DNA from: Flagellimonas amoyensis
GTDB lineage: Bacteria > Bacteroidota > Bacteroidia > Flavobacteriales > Flavobacteriaceae
Assembly (NCBI RefSeq): GCF_003058265.1
Contig: NZ_QBUK01000014.1
Coordinates: forward strand, 50,840-114,839
DNA: 64,000 nucleotides
Direction of reading: 5' to 3'
Numbering within the stretch: position 1 is the stretch's first letter; the number at the start of each line of letters is the position of its first letter. The notes under the pieces are model-generated. The model was not told the DNA's origin, did not search any database, and saw only the letters and a list, made by a program, of their open reading frames with translations. The position numbers and the translations under genes were made by a program. Below, in pieces: positions 34,844-43,988 of this stretch.

Positions 34844-35352
34844 TTCCCGATCAGTTCATAAACGATTTTTTGGGAATTGAATTCCTCATGGGAAATGGGA
34901 GCGTGCTTGTCCGAGTCCAGCCAAATTTTCCATGAGCCGTTCTCTTTGCGCAACCCTACATTGAACTCACCATAACCCCTTATCACAAGGTCAGCATCGT
35001 TTTCGCCTTTTGAGCTGAAACGGTAATATCCATTTTGGTAGGCCATCTCACCATTGGGGTCCACCGAAGTGGATAGGATGGCAAAAGCGATACCGACCCG
35101 ATTGGTGGCGACAAAATCCGCAAAATTTTCCAGATAGCTTTCGCCGGTCTGGATTTCACCTTGCTGCATGATGACCCGGATAATGTCCTTGGTGTGGATG
35201 GATTTTAATTTTTCAGGGTCCGATTCGTCATAGGCTTCCATAAAAGGCAGCCATATGTCTTTTTTGATCTCTTCACGGATTTCGTCCGTGGTCTGTCCGA
35301 AGGAAAATAAGCTAAGGAAGCATAAAACTGCTGTGAGGATGGACTGTTTCAT
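34840..35352 (-). CDS. Secreted NTF2/SnoaL-like protein
   Basis: 170 residues with a signal peptide (about 1-19, FSFGQ) and a small alpha+beta cone of the SnoaL/DUF4440 type: an N-terminal helix pair with YDESDPEKLKSIHTKD, then strands including GYYRFSSKGEN and the terminal GSWKIWLDSD. Such folds serve as binding pockets or small enzymes and no function can be assigned. It is convergent with glmM (4-nt overlap). Confidence 0.75.
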   Translation of the reverse strand: MKQSILTAVLCFLSLFSFGQTTDEIREEIKKDIWLPFMEAYDESDPEKLKSIHTKDIIRVIMQQGEIQTGESYLENFADFVATNRVGIAFAILSTSVDPNGEMAYQNGYYRFSSKGENDADLVIRGYGEFNVGLRKENGSWKIWLDSDKHAPISHEEFNSQKIVYELIGN

Positions 35353-35429
35353 TTTTCTGATTGTTGATACGGATGAAGGTATGAATTAACTTCAAACACA
35401 CTGTGGGTCCATCAAAAAATATTGTGGAT

Positions 35430-36413
35430 TCAGATGGACTCCAAATAGCTTTTCCGAACCACTTTGGCGGTCTTGTGTTCGCCGGTATGGCTCCATCCGG
35501 GAGGCATTACGAGGTAGCGGAACTTGTTGGCAAGCCCAGGGGCCTTCCATACATCTTTGGCCAAGGCCGCGATTTCCCCAAAATACACATCCATGAAATT
35601 TCCCGAATCCATTTCCCGAGTTATGCCGTATTCAATGGTAATGTCGTCCTGTTCTTCCTGATAGGTTTTGAACGCATGGTCCCAAATGTTGAGCAGGTTG
35701 CAAAAATTGGTGTCCATGTAAAGGGGATTCTTGGCGTGGTGCACCCGATGGTGGGAAGGAGTGAGGATGATCTTGTTCAAAAAGCCCAGCCGACCGTTTT
35801 TCAACAGATTTTCCCCAATATGGATAAACGCACCATAGGTGCCATCAATGAACATGATCAAAAACAGCAGCTCTGGGTGTACGCCCAAAAGGATGCAGAT
35901 GGTGGTCCGGATGGTATCGGCATAGGGTGCTTCCAAGAAGAAATGGGCATGGGTCACGGACAGGTTCATGTTTTCAGGGGCATGATGGGTGGAGTGCAGG
36001 CACCAGAACAGACGCACCTTGTGCCCCAAGTAATGATAGACAAAATGCCCAAGTTCCCATACCACGTACCCATAAACGATCCAATACCACTTCATTGTGG
36101 TCTGGAAGGGAGCGTATTGCTGGAAAAGGCCAATGCACAGGGCAACCATGGCAATGGCGATAAAGCGACCCACAAACCGATTGAAAACATAGATCAAAAA
36201 ATTCACCTTATACACCTTGGTGTGTGGCTTTTTATAGATCAGTCCCAAAATCAGTTCAAGGATGATGAGCAACGGAATGATGGGGTAGATCAAGGAGACG
36301 ATGCCCTCATAGGTGGTAAAGGAAGTGTAATCACCGGACCGAAGGATTTCGAGGGCCTGGGATATGCCCAAAAAGCCTATGACCTCATTGTAAAGCGTTT
36401 GTAAAAATTCCAT
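35430..36413 (-). CDS. Sterol desaturase/fatty acid hydroxylase family protein
   Basis: 327 residues, with four or more membrane helices in the first ~200 residues. The eight-histidine diiron motifs are all visible: HFVYH, HSTHH, and later HIGEN followed by SHHRVHH. It inserts oxygen or a double bond into a lipid substrate using O2. The actual lipid is unknown, and Flavobacteriaceae have several such enzymes, for example for carotenoids or alkylglycerols. Monocistronic in appearance. Confidence 0.92.
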   Translation of the reverse strand: MEFLQTLYNEVIGFLGISQALEILRSGDYTSFTTYEGIVSLIYPIIPLLIILELILGLIYKKPHTKVYKVNFLIYVFNRFVGRFIAIAMVALCIGLFQQYAPFQTTMKWYWIVYGYVVWELGHFVYHYLGHKVRLFWCLHSTHHAPENMNLSVTHAHFFLEAPYADTIRTTICILLGVHPELLFLIMFIDGTYGAFIHIGENLLKNGRLGFLNKIILTPSHHRVHHAKNPLYMDTNFCNLLNIWDHAFKTYQEEQDDITIEYGITREMDSGNFMDVYFGEIAALAKDVWKAPGLANKFRYLVMPPGWSHTGEHKTAKVVRKSYLESI

Positions 36414-36532
36414 CCCGATTGGTTTAGCTCAAAAAATACAATAACCAGAAGGGAATATACTACAATTTCGACCAATGACAATTTGTGGGCTGTTTATGTA
36501 TGGTGCTGTACCATAACACGATGAGTGGTAAA

Positions 36533-37414
36533 TTACTTGGGTGCCTTATCCTTGTGTTTCCACCTTTTGTGGGTCCAGAAATAATATTCCGGGGCTTCAA
36601 GAATGGATTTTTCCGTTTCCCGCAGAAAAGCGTCCGTAATCTTATAATCCTCGACCATTTTAGGGTTTTCCGTAAGTATTTTGAAGGACCCCTCGTAGTA
36701 TCCCCTTTTCTTTTTTTGGACTTTTAAATAGACAGGGACAATGTTGTTGGCCTTACATATTTCCTCACCACCCACATGCACCGGCACTTTGATTCCCATA
36801 AACTCGGTCCAGTATTTTGCCTTTCCCACCATGGGGGATTGGTCGCTGATGATCCCTACCATGAACAATTCCTTGCTTTTCTTTGCGTCTTTCAGGATTT
36901 TTCGGCTTTCCCTTGTTGAAATCAGGGTGGTGTTGAACTTACTCCGGATTTTTCGCACCAATCCGTCAAAATATTTGTTCTGTATTTTTTGATAGATGCC
37001 ATACCCTTTGGATCGTATCTGAAGGTTTAGGGACAGCACCCATTCCCAGCTGGCATAATGCGGGAGCATGAGCATGGTGTTTATCCCTTTTTCTTCAAGG
37101 TCGTTGATAAGATCTATGTTGGTGACCGTAAAACGCTTTTGAATCTCATCTTTACTGATGCCCAAGGTTTTGATCATCTCCAGAAAGATGTCGCACATGT
37201 GGCGAAAGAATTCTTTTTCGATGGCCAAGCGTTCTGCCTTTGATTTTTCAGGAAAAACAAGTGCCAAGTTGTTGCGTACCACTTTTTTGCGGTATCCAAT
37301 AACATAGTACAGCAAAAGGTAGACACCATCGGAGATTGTGTACAAAATTCTGAAAGGGAGTCTGGAGACCAACCAGAGCAATGGATAAACCAGGATATAT
37401 ACGGCCAACTGCAT
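36533..37414 (-). CDS. Lysophospholipid acyltransferase (LpxL/HtrB-like)
   Basis: 293 residues with an N-terminal membrane segment and the acyltransferase motif H-x4-[DE] as HYASWEW near residue 118. RKKVVRNNLALVFPEK is the typical N-terminal block of the lipid A acyltransferase family, and GIISDQSP and FMGIKVPVHVGGEEI are the downstream blocks. It is likely to add a secondary acyl chain to lipid A or to aminolipids. It is divergent from the rhomboid gene, with a palindromic double promoter between them. Confidence 0.92.
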   Translation of the reverse strand: MQLAVYILVYPLLWLVSRLPFRILYTISDGVYLLLYYVIGYRKKVVRNNLALVFPEKSKAERLAIEKEFFRHMCDIFLEMIKTLGISKDEIQKRFTVTNIDLINDLEEKGINTMLMLPHYASWEWVLSLNLQIRSKGYGIYQKIQNKYFDGLVRKIRSKFNTTLISTRESRKILKDAKKSKELFMVGIISDQSPMVGKAKYWTEFMGIKVPVHVGGEEICKANNIVPVYLKVQKKKRGYYEGSFKILTENPKMVEDYKITDAFLRETEKSILEAPEYYFWTHKRWKHKDKAPK

Positions 37415-37430
37415 AAGCGATTCTTGTGTG

Positions 37431-37448
37431 CAAATATAGCTATATTTG
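37431..37448. promoter_or_regulatory. Perfect palindrome carrying two back-to-back -7 elements
   Basis: CAAATATAGCTATATTTG is an 18-bp perfect palindrome. Each half is a TATATTTG element (TAnnTTTG consensus), one facing the acyltransferase gene (start 37414) and the other the rhomboid gene (start 37467). The distances from element to start codon are nearly equal (16 and 18 nt), implying very short leaders and mutually exclusive polymerase binding. Confidence 0.6.
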
Positions 37449-37466
37449 AAACCAAACTTTTATTGC

Positions 37467-38117
37467 ATGTACAATTTACATATTGCCACCATCGCCATAA
37501 TAGCCATCAATGTCATAGTGTCCCTTCGGGGATTCAACGATACCGCTTTTTTTGATAGATATAAATTCAGCATAGGGGGTATACAGGCAGGGCAACGGGA
37601 ACGGATGGCCACATCAGGGTTTTTGCACGTGGATCTCTCCCATCTTTTTTTCAATATGTTCACCCTGTATTTTTTTGCCAATGTGGTCATCAGTTGGTTT
37701 GGCCCGGGCAAATTTTTGATCATCTATTTTGTCAGTTTGCTCGGAGGGAGCCTTTTGGCCCTGTTTTTTCATAAGGATGAACCTTTTTATAGTGCAGTAG
37801 GGGCCAGTGGAGCCGTAACAGGTATTTTGTATGCTGCCATTTTATTGAATCCCGATATGCAATTGGGCATTATGTTCATTCCTATTCCATTGCCGGCCTA
37901 CGTGTTGGGCATTGGATATCTTTTGTATTCCATTTATGGGATGAAGAGCCGATTGGGGAATATTGGGCACACGGCGCATTTTGGTGGAGCCATTGGCGGA
38001 TATGCCACTACCTTGTTGTTCAAGCCGGAACTGTTCATTACGGACACACTGATCGTTGTGCTGTTGGCCATTCCCATCGTTATCCTATTTGTATTGGAGA
38101 AAATGGGCAAGATTTAA
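37467..38117 (+). CDS. Rhomboid family intramembrane serine protease
   Basis: 216 residues from the ATG at 37467 (an in-frame TTG at 37446 overlaps the promoter element and is unlikely). Six membrane helices. The catalytic dyad is Ser114 in GASG and His171 in AHFGG. The second-helix His and Asn of the oxyanion site are in LSHLFFNMF (about 58-66). It cleaves membrane-spanning substrates within the bilayer, substrates unknown. A strong terminator follows. Confidence 0.93.
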   Translation: MYNLHIATIAIIAINVIVSLRGFNDTAFFDRYKFSIGGIQAGQRERMATSGFLHVDLSHLFFNMFTLYFFANVVISWFGPGKFLIIYFVSLLGGSLLALFFHKDEPFYSAVGASGAVTGILYAAILLNPDMQLGIMFIPIPLPAYVLGIGYLLYSIYGMKSRLGNIGHTAHFGGAIGGYATTLLFKPELFITDTLIVVLLAIPIVILFVLEKMGKI

Positions 38118-38130
38118 AAAGAAAAATAGA

Positions 38131-38174
38131 ATCATAAAAAAAGCCCGGCATTTCGTCCGGGCTTTTTTTATGAT
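38131..38174. terminator. Bidirectional rho-independent terminator
   Basis: An 18-bp perfect stem (38131-38148 with 38157-38174) includes AAAAAAAGCCCGG / CCGGGCTTTTTTT, with an 8-nt loop. It serves the rhomboid gene and the convergent TlpA-like gene. Confidence 0.95.
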
Positions 38175-38187
38175 TTTATAAGTAGAC

Positions 38188-39303
38188 CTAGTTCAGCAGT
38201 TCGGCCACTTTTTGTTCAAGAGCCGGTCCCCTTAGGTCCTTGGCCACGATCACCCCGTTCTCATCCAACAAAAAAGCGGCTGGTATGGCATTGATGTTGT
38301 ACAATCTGGCAATGGGGTCCTGGAAACGCTGAAGGTTGGAAATGTGGTTCCAAGCAAGCCCATCGGCCTCTATGGCTCCTGTCCAGTCCTCTGCACGGGT
38401 ATCCAAGGAAACTCCTATAATATTGAATCCTTTGTCCTTGTACTTTTCATAAACGGAGACAATGTTTGGGTTTTCGGCACGACAAGGTCTGCACCAAGCG
38501 GCCCAAAAATCAACCAGTGTAAGTTTGGATTTGTCCGTTACTTGGCTCAAGGCCAATAGGTCCCCAGTTGGTGTCGGTGCAGAAAAATCAGGAGCTGTGG
38601 AACCAATTTCGGTGGATTTCATGGTATCCAGTTGTTCTTTGATTTTTTTTCCGGGCTCAGTGGCCTTCATTTCGGGAGTAAGTGCTTCAAAAAGGGCTTT
38701 CACTTCATCCAAGGGCAGGGCCTTGCTCGCCATCAGGTTTCCGATGATCAATACAGAGATCAATGCATTGGGATTTTCCTTTGCATAATTCACGTTGAAG
38801 TTCTTGGCTTCTTCCTGAAATTCCATAAACTCTTCGCGTAGGGAGCTAACGGTCGCCGTGTCCATTTTCTGTGCTGCGTCGCGCATATCGTTCTGCATGG
38901 ACATGGCCCTTTCGGAAAGTTTTCTCGATTCGTCCAAAAAGTCCATGAAAAGTTCGTTCTGCTCGGTCCCTTTCAATTTGGCATAGTTGAGGCTATCCTT
39001 TTGAAACTCCATTTCAATGGTGCCATTTTCCAATACCACAGGAATGTTGCCGCGGTTGGACTCCATGAAGATGTAGTGCAATTTGGGCTCGATTTGGTTT
39101 CCTGTAAAGATGAACTTCCCGTTTTCCACGATTGCGGTATCCACTTCCACCAATTGGTTCAGGGTGTCGGTGGTTTTTAGAAATACCTTGATGCCATTCT
39201 CAGGTTCTCCATTGATCGTGCCGTTCAAGGTGTATCCTTTGGGGTCTGAGTTACAAGCTGCCAAAAACAGTATCCCAAGGGCGATTGCCAATATTTTTTT
39301 CAT
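38188..39303 (-). CDS. TlpA-like disulfide reductase lipoprotein with DUF4369 domain
   Basis: 371 residues: a lipoprotein signal (LAAC, Cys17), an N-terminal DUF4369-type beta domain (about 22-120), a helical linker, then a thioredoxin domain (about 235-371) with the active site WCRPC at Cys271/Cys274 and a cis-Pro in NAIPAAFLLD. It is a periplasmic thiol-disulfide reductase, perhaps for cytochrome maturation or envelope disulfides. Length and architecture match the standard Bacteroidota form. Confidence 0.93.
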   Translation of the reverse strand: MKKILAIALGILFLAACNSDPKGYTLNGTINGEPENGIKVFLKTTDTLNQLVEVDTAIVENGKFIFTGNQIEPKLHYIFMESNRGNIPVVLENGTIEMEFQKDSLNYAKLKGTEQNELFMDFLDESRKLSERAMSMQNDMRDAAQKMDTATVSSLREEFMEFQEEAKNFNVNYAKENPNALISVLIIGNLMASKALPLDEVKALFEALTPEMKATEPGKKIKEQLDTMKSTEIGSTAPDFSAPTPTGDLLALSQVTDKSKLTLVDFWAAWCRPCRAENPNIVSVYEKYKDKGFNIIGVSLDTRAEDWTGAIEADGLAWNHISNLQRFQDPIARLYNINAIPAAFLLDENGVIVAKDLRGPALEQKVAELLN

Positions 39304-39342
39304 TTCTTGCGGTTTAAGCTGCTAAGGTATTCATTCCTTAGG

Positions 39343-39383
39343 TCAAAAAAAAACCCTTGGCACTTCTATCAAGTACCAAGGGT
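39343..39383 (-). terminator. Rho-independent terminator of the barrel protein gene
   Basis: A stem ACCCTTGGCACTT / AAGTACCAAGGGT (39353-39365 with 39371-39383, one mismatch, 5-nt loop) is followed on the minus strand by a run of ten T (39343-39352). Confidence 0.85.
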
Positions 39384-39408
39384 CTATAATTGTTTTGAAA
39401 CTGACGTA

Positions 39409-39909
39409 TCAGAACTGGTATCGAATACCTAGGGCAATATCAAAATCAAAGTCGTTGTCAAACCCATCGTAGCCCACTAGGCCCAATTCAGGTCTGAAAT
39501 CCAGGGATAGGAGTAGGGGAATGTCAAAATTGTATTCAATACCGATGTTACCGGCGGCAAATACAAACAGACCATCATTGTCATCATCAAAATCTGGATC
39601 TGGATGGTCAAAATCCACACTTCCCAATCCACCACCTACGCCATAGTACCAGTTAAAGTTTCCATCCAATGGACGCACCCACTGATACACGCCGGTCAAT
39701 TTGAACGCATCAAAATGGCGGCTATCTCGCCAGCCAAGGTCAAATTCCGCACGATTGGAAGTGCCTAGGGCTGTTTGATAGGAGATTTCCGCACCAAAAC
39801 CGTCGCTGTCACCCAACCGGAGACCTAGGGCATTTTGGGAAATTTCCTGTGCACTCATAGATGCTGTTACAAATAGAAAAAGCGCTGCAAATAATGTGGT
39901 AATCTTCAT
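39409..39909 (-). CDS. Small outer-membrane beta-barrel protein
   Basis: 166 residues with a signal peptide (about 1-20, MSAQE) and alternating amphipathic strands ending in an aromatic residue (GIRYQF), the usual outer-membrane insertion signal. The strands carry an acidic loop DFDHPDPDFDDDNDG that could bind divalent metal. It resembles the outer-membrane beta-barrel family (OmpW/OmpA-barrel size). Function unknown. Confidence 0.8.
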   Translation of the reverse strand: MKITTLFAALFLFVTASMSAQEISQNALGLRLGDSDGFGAEISYQTALGTSNRAEFDLGWRDSRHFDAFKLTGVYQWVRPLDGNFNWYYGVGGGLGSVDFDHPDPDFDDDNDGLFVFAAGNIGIEYNFDIPLLLSLDFRPELGLVGYDGFDNDFDFDIALGIRYQF

Positions 39910-40011
39910 GTGTTTCTCTTTTAAGTTAAAAATTAGAGATAGTTTTGTAGTTACATTTACGTTTGAAAAACTGATTTAGTTCCCGAAAAGCATTCCAAAT
40001 TGAATAAAAAA

Positions 40012-42906
40012 ATGTTAAAAGACCTTGCCGATAGGTTGCAGGGTGACCTCTTGACCGATGATTTAAGCAGGGCCCTATATGCGACCGACGCCTCTGTTTA
40101 TCGCAAATTGCCCATTGCGGTGGCCTATCCTAAAAATGTTGCGGACATCAAGTTGCTGATCACTTTTGCCAATGAAAATAAATGGGGACTTATACCACGA
40201 ACGGCCGGAACATCTTTGGCGGGCCAATGTGTAGGTGAGGGTATCGTTGTGGATGTCAGTCGTCAGTTTACGGAGATCATTGCATTTGACAAAGAGAAGA
40301 AACAAGTGACCGTTCAGCCAGGTGTGGTCCGGGACGAACTGAACCAATACCTGAAACCCCATGGGCTGTTTTTTGGACCCAATACCTCAACATCCAATCG
40401 ATGTATGATCGGTGGGATGGTGGGCAACAACTCTTCGGGCACCACATCCATACAATATGGTGTCACACGGGACAAGGTCGTGTCCATGCGCTGTGTGTTG
40501 TCGGATGGGAGCGAAGCTTTCTTTGGTGCTGTTTCAAAGTCAGAATTCGAAAAGAAGAAATCGGAACCCACCTTGGAAGGAAAGATCTACGCAACCCTGT
40601 TCGAGGAACTTTCCAACGAAACGACCCAAAAGAACATAGAAACGGAGTTTCCCAAACCCAGCATACACCGAAGGAATACAGGATATGCCGTGGACGAACT
40701 CCTGAATAACGATATATTTGGAAATGGGCAGGAAAACTTCAACCTGTGCAAACTGTTATCAGGGAGTGAAGGCACTTTGGCCTTCACCACGGAGGTGACC
40801 TTGCAACTGGATGAGCTGCCTCCTTCCTTTTCGGCCATGGTCGCCACACATTATAGAACATTGGAAGATTGTCTTTTGGATGTGGCCCCGGTGATGCAGC
40901 ACAATCTCCATACCTGTGAGATGATGGACAAGGTGATCCTGGACTGCACCAAGAACAATAGGGCACAATTGGCCAACCGTTTTTTTGTGGACGCAGATCC
41001 CGCAGCCATTTTGATGCTGGAGGTACGGTCCCATTCCGAAGAAGACCTTCGGAAACAGTTGGAAGGATTGTTGGTCACCATAGAAAAGTCAGGGTTGAGC
41101 TATGCCAACCCCGTGCTTTACGGAGATGATATCAATAAGGCCATAGAACTGCGCAAAGCAGGATTGGGGCTCTTGGGCAACATGGTCGGGGACCGAAAGG
41201 CCGTGGCCTGTATCGAGGACACTGCGGTGGCCTTGGAAGACCTGAAGGATTTTATCGGGGAGTTTTCCCAGATCATGAAGGGATACCATCAAGATGCGGT
41301 GTACTATGCCCATGCCGGGGCGGGGGAGCTGCATTTGCGTCCCATCCTCAACCTCAAAAAGGCGGAAGATGTGGTCCTGTTCCGTTCCATTACTACCGAT
41401 GTGGCCAAACTCACTAAAAAATACAATGGAAGTTTCAGTGGCGAACATGGTGACGGTATTGTCCGGGCCGAGTTTATCCCGTTGATAATCGGAGAGGAGA
41501 ATTATGCCTTGTTGAAAAGGGTGAAGGCCCTTTTTGACCCCAATTACATCTTCAATCCTGGAAAAATAGTGGATGCCTTCCCGATGGACGAATCCTTGCG
41601 ATACGTTGTGGACCGAAAAGAGCCCGAGATCAAGACCCTGATGGATTTTTCGGACAGTGAGGGTATCCTGAAAGCGGCCGAGAAATGCAACGGAAGTGGG
41701 GACTGTAGAAAGAGCCACCACATGAACGGCGCGATGTGTCCCAGCTATCAGGCCACCAAAAATGAAAAGGATACCACAAGGGGTAGGGCCAATGCACTTC
41801 GGGAGTTTTTGACCCATTCCGAAAAAGCCAATCAGTTTGACCATCAGGAACTCAAGCAGGTCTTTGACCTCTGCCTCAGCTGTAAGGCCTGTGCCAGTGA
41901 ATGCCCCAGCAATGTGGACATCGCGGCACTGAAAGCGGAATTCCTCTACCAATACCAAGAGACGAACGGATACCCGCTTCGGAGCAAATTGTTTGCGCAT
42001 AATACCCGTTTGAATGCCATGGGAAGCAAAATTTCGTGGTTGACCAATTCCGTGTATGATTCAGGTGTGTTGGGTGGATTGGTAAAGAAAATGGCCGGTG
42101 TGGCCCCGGAAAGAAGCTTGCCCAAAGTGTACCGGTTTAATTTTGAAAACCATTTGAACAAGTTCAAGGGGCAACCGACTAAAAAGAAGGTGGTGCTCTA
42201 TGTGGACGAGTTTGTAAAATATTTGGATGTGGAAGTGGGCAAGGACGCCATAGAACTGCTCTGTAAATTGGGTTATGATGTGGAACTGTTCTATGCCGAA
42301 AGTGGTAGGGCCTATCTGTCCAAGGGATTTTTGAAAGAAGCGAAAAGATTGGTGGACAAGAATATGGAAAAACTAAAACCGCTTCTAGAAGATGGTGTTG
42401 TCCTATTAGGACTCGAACCTTCGGCCATCCTTTCGTTTAGGGATGAGTATCAGCGTTTGCACGATGACAAGGAGCTGTTGAAAAAATTGGCTGTCAACTC
42501 GCTGTTGATCGAAGAGTTTCTGGCTTTGGAAATTGCAGGAGGACATATCTCGGCGGATAGTTTCACAGAAGAAGCCCGCACGGTCAAGATCCATAACCAT
42601 TGCCATCAGAAGGCATTGAGCAACCAAAAAGTGACTTTTGACGTATTGAATTTGCCCAAAAACTACAAGGTATCCATCATTGCATCAGGCTGTTGCGGTA
42701 TGGCGGGGTCGTTCGGATATGAAAAGGAGCATTACGAGACCAGCATGCAGGTAGGCAACTTGAAATTGTTCCCAGCGGTGGCCAAAAGCACCGAGGATAC
42801 CATCATTGCGGCCAACGGTACCAGTTGCAGGCATCAGATCAAGGATGGCACCAAAAGGGAAGCACAACATCCGGTTTCAATCCTGAGAGAGGCCTTGGTT
42901 GTCTAA
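40012..42906 (+). CDS. FAD-binding and Fe-S oxidoreductase (YdiJ/D-2-hydroxyacid dehydrogenase-like)
   Basis: 964 residues from the ATG at 40012 (an in-frame TTG lies 12 nt upstream). The N-terminal FAD-binding type 4 domain has PRTAGTSLAGQCVGEGIVVDVS and MIGGMVGNNSSG. A FAD-oxidase C-terminal domain follows, with YYAHAGAGELHLRP and SGEHGDG. Two ferredoxin-like cysteine clusters begin at about Cys559 (CNGSGDC...CPSY) and Cys621 (CLSCKACASECP), and a CCG domain lies near Cys894 (SGCCGMAGSFG). This fused layout matches YdiJ, a quinone-linked D-2-hydroxyacid (D-lactate or D-2-hydroxyglutarate) dehydrogenase. The 3' end overlaps the convergent phosphoesterase by 30 nt. Confidence 0.92.
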   Translation: MLKDLADRLQGDLLTDDLSRALYATDASVYRKLPIAVAYPKNVADIKLLITFANENKWGLIPRTAGTSLAGQCVGEGIVVDVSRQFTEIIAFDKEKKQVTVQPGVVRDELNQYLKPHGLFFGPNTSTSNRCMIGGMVGNNSSGTTSIQYGVTRDKVVSMRCVLSDGSEAFFGAVSKSEFEKKKSEPTLEGKIYATLFEELSNETTQKNIETEFPKPSIHRRNTGYAVDELLNNDIFGNGQENFNLCKLLSGSEGTLAFTTEVTLQLDELPPSFSAMVATHYRTLEDCLLDVAPVMQHNLHTCEMMDKVILDCTKNNRAQLANRFFVDADPAAILMLEVRSHSEEDLRKQLEGLLVTIEKSGLSYANPVLYGDDINKAIELRKAGLGLLGNMVGDRKAVACIEDTAVALEDLKDFIGEFSQIMKGYHQDAVYYAHAGAGELHLRPILNLKKAEDVVLFRSITTDVAKLTKKYNGSFSGEHGDGIVRAEFIPLIIGEENYALLKRVKALFDPNYIFNPGKIVDAFPMDESLRYVVDRKEPEIKTLMDFSDSEGILKAAEKCNGSGDCRKSHHMNGAMCPSYQATKNEKDTTRGRANALREFLTHSEKANQFDHQELKQVFDLCLSCKACASECPSNVDIAALKAEFLYQYQETNGYPLRSKLFAHNTRLNAMGSKISWLTNSVYDSGVLGGLVKKMAGVAPERSLPKVYRFNFENHLNKFKGQPTKKKVVLYVDEFVKYLDVEVGKDAIELLCKLGYDVELFYAESGRAYLSKGFLKEAKRLVDKNMEKLKPLLEDGVVLLGLEPSAILSFRDEYQRLHDDKELLKKLAVNSLLIEEFLALEIAGGHISADSFTEEARTVKIHNHCHQKALSNQKVTFDVLNLPKNYKVSIIASGCCGMAGSFGYEKEHYETSMQVGNLKLFPAVAKSTEDTIIAANGTSCRHQIKDGTKREAQHPVSILREALVV

Positions 42907-43815
42907 GGTCTTCGTGTTTGGAGTTTCCTCCGCATCGTCAAGATAGTCTTCGCTGACATCTTCCACATCCACGTCCTTGTCGGTAATAGAGGCGATGAGT
43001 TCGTTCATGTCCATTTCCTTGAGGTCTTCGTCCACAAAGAAAGGGGAGAGCCTATCGTGGTTGTAGTGGTAAATTTTCCAACGTTTGAAGGAATACTCCA
43101 GCGCGGTCAGGTTTTCCACCCAATCCCCAGAGTTCAGGTAAGTGCAACTACCGTTCTTGTTTTCGTAGATCTCTTTTTTGGGTTGATGGATGTGGCCACA
43201 GATGACATAGTCATATCCATTTTCGATGGCGAGGTCCGCAGCGGTCTTCTCAAAGTTGTTGATGTATTTCACCGCGCTTTTCACGCTGTTCTTGATGCGT
43301 TTGGACAAGGAATATTTTTCCCTTCCCATTTTCACCAACCACCAGTTCACGAAGCTGTTGATCACGATGAGCAAATCGTAGCCATACCCACCCAGCTTGG
43401 CGAGCCACTTGGCATTTTGGATGGACACATCGAACACGTCCCCGTGGAAAATCCATGCTTTTTTTCCATCCAGATTGAGGACCAATTTGTTGGAAATCTT
43501 AAAGTTGCCCATTGAAGTATCACTGAACTTACGGAGCATTTCATCGTGATTTCCAGTGATATAGTACACTTCAGTGCCCCTTGAGGCCATCCCGATGATC
43601 TTTCGGAGCACTTTAAGGTGGGAAGGTGGGAAATACCGTTTGCTGAACTGCCAAATATCAATGATGTCCCCGTTCAAAATGAGTTTTTTGGGCTGGATGC
43701 TGTTGAGATACGCAATGAGTTCGTCGGCGTGACAACCGTATGTTCCTAGGTGGACATCGGAAATCACGGCCAATTCTATCTTCCTTTTTTTCAATCGTAT
43801 AAGGTTTGACTGCAA
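42877..43815 (-). CDS. LpxH-like metallophosphoesterase with acidic C-terminal tail
   Basis: 312 residues. Calcineurin-like motifs are complete: DVHLG, GDIIDIW, GNHDE and GHIHQP. The closest functional relatives are UDP-2,3-diacylglucosamine diphosphatases of lipid A synthesis. The last ~50 residues (from about 262) form a strongly acidic, low-complexity tail not needed for the fold. The coding end overlaps the dehydrogenase gene on the other strand by 30 nt, inside this tail. Confidence 0.88.
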   Translation of the reverse strand: MQSNLIRLKKRKIELAVISDVHLGTYGCHADELIAYLNSIQPKKLILNGDIIDIWQFSKRYFPPSHLKVLRKIIGMASRGTEVYYITGNHDEMLRKFSDTSMGNFKISNKLVLNLDGKKAWIFHGDVFDVSIQNAKWLAKLGGYGYDLLIVINSFVNWWLVKMGREKYSLSKRIKNSVKSAVKYINNFEKTAADLAIENGYDYVICGHIHQPKKEIYENKNGSCTYLNSGDWVENLTALEYSFKRWKIYHYNHDRLSPFFVDEDLKEMDMNELIASITDKDVDVEDVSEDYLDDAEETPNTKTLDNQGLSQD

Positions 43816-43936
43816 ATTAAAACAGTAGGTATAAACTTAAAATCAAATCCAAATCATCAATACATAACATTATTGTTAAAAAATCATCAATCGACATGGC
43901 AAAATGTTACAATAACATTAAGTGTCCCCGTTGTTT

Positions 43937-43965
43937 TTGATTTCCAGCGATATCATCTACCTTTG
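43937..43965 (+). promoter_or_regulatory. Promoter of aroC
   Basis: TTG at 43937-43939, an 18-nt spacer and TACCTTTG at 43958-43965 match the Bacteroidota consensus TTG-N18/19-TAnnTTTG. The aroC start codon lies 24 nt downstream. Confidence 0.65.
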
Positions 43966-43988
43966 GAGTTCGTACAATTTTATACCGA

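Noticed and set aside
39940..39965. Two TAnnTTTG matches (39940, 39958) upstream of the YdiJ-like gene
   Set aside because: No TTG at proper spacing for either; in AT-rich DNA single -7 matches are expected by chance.
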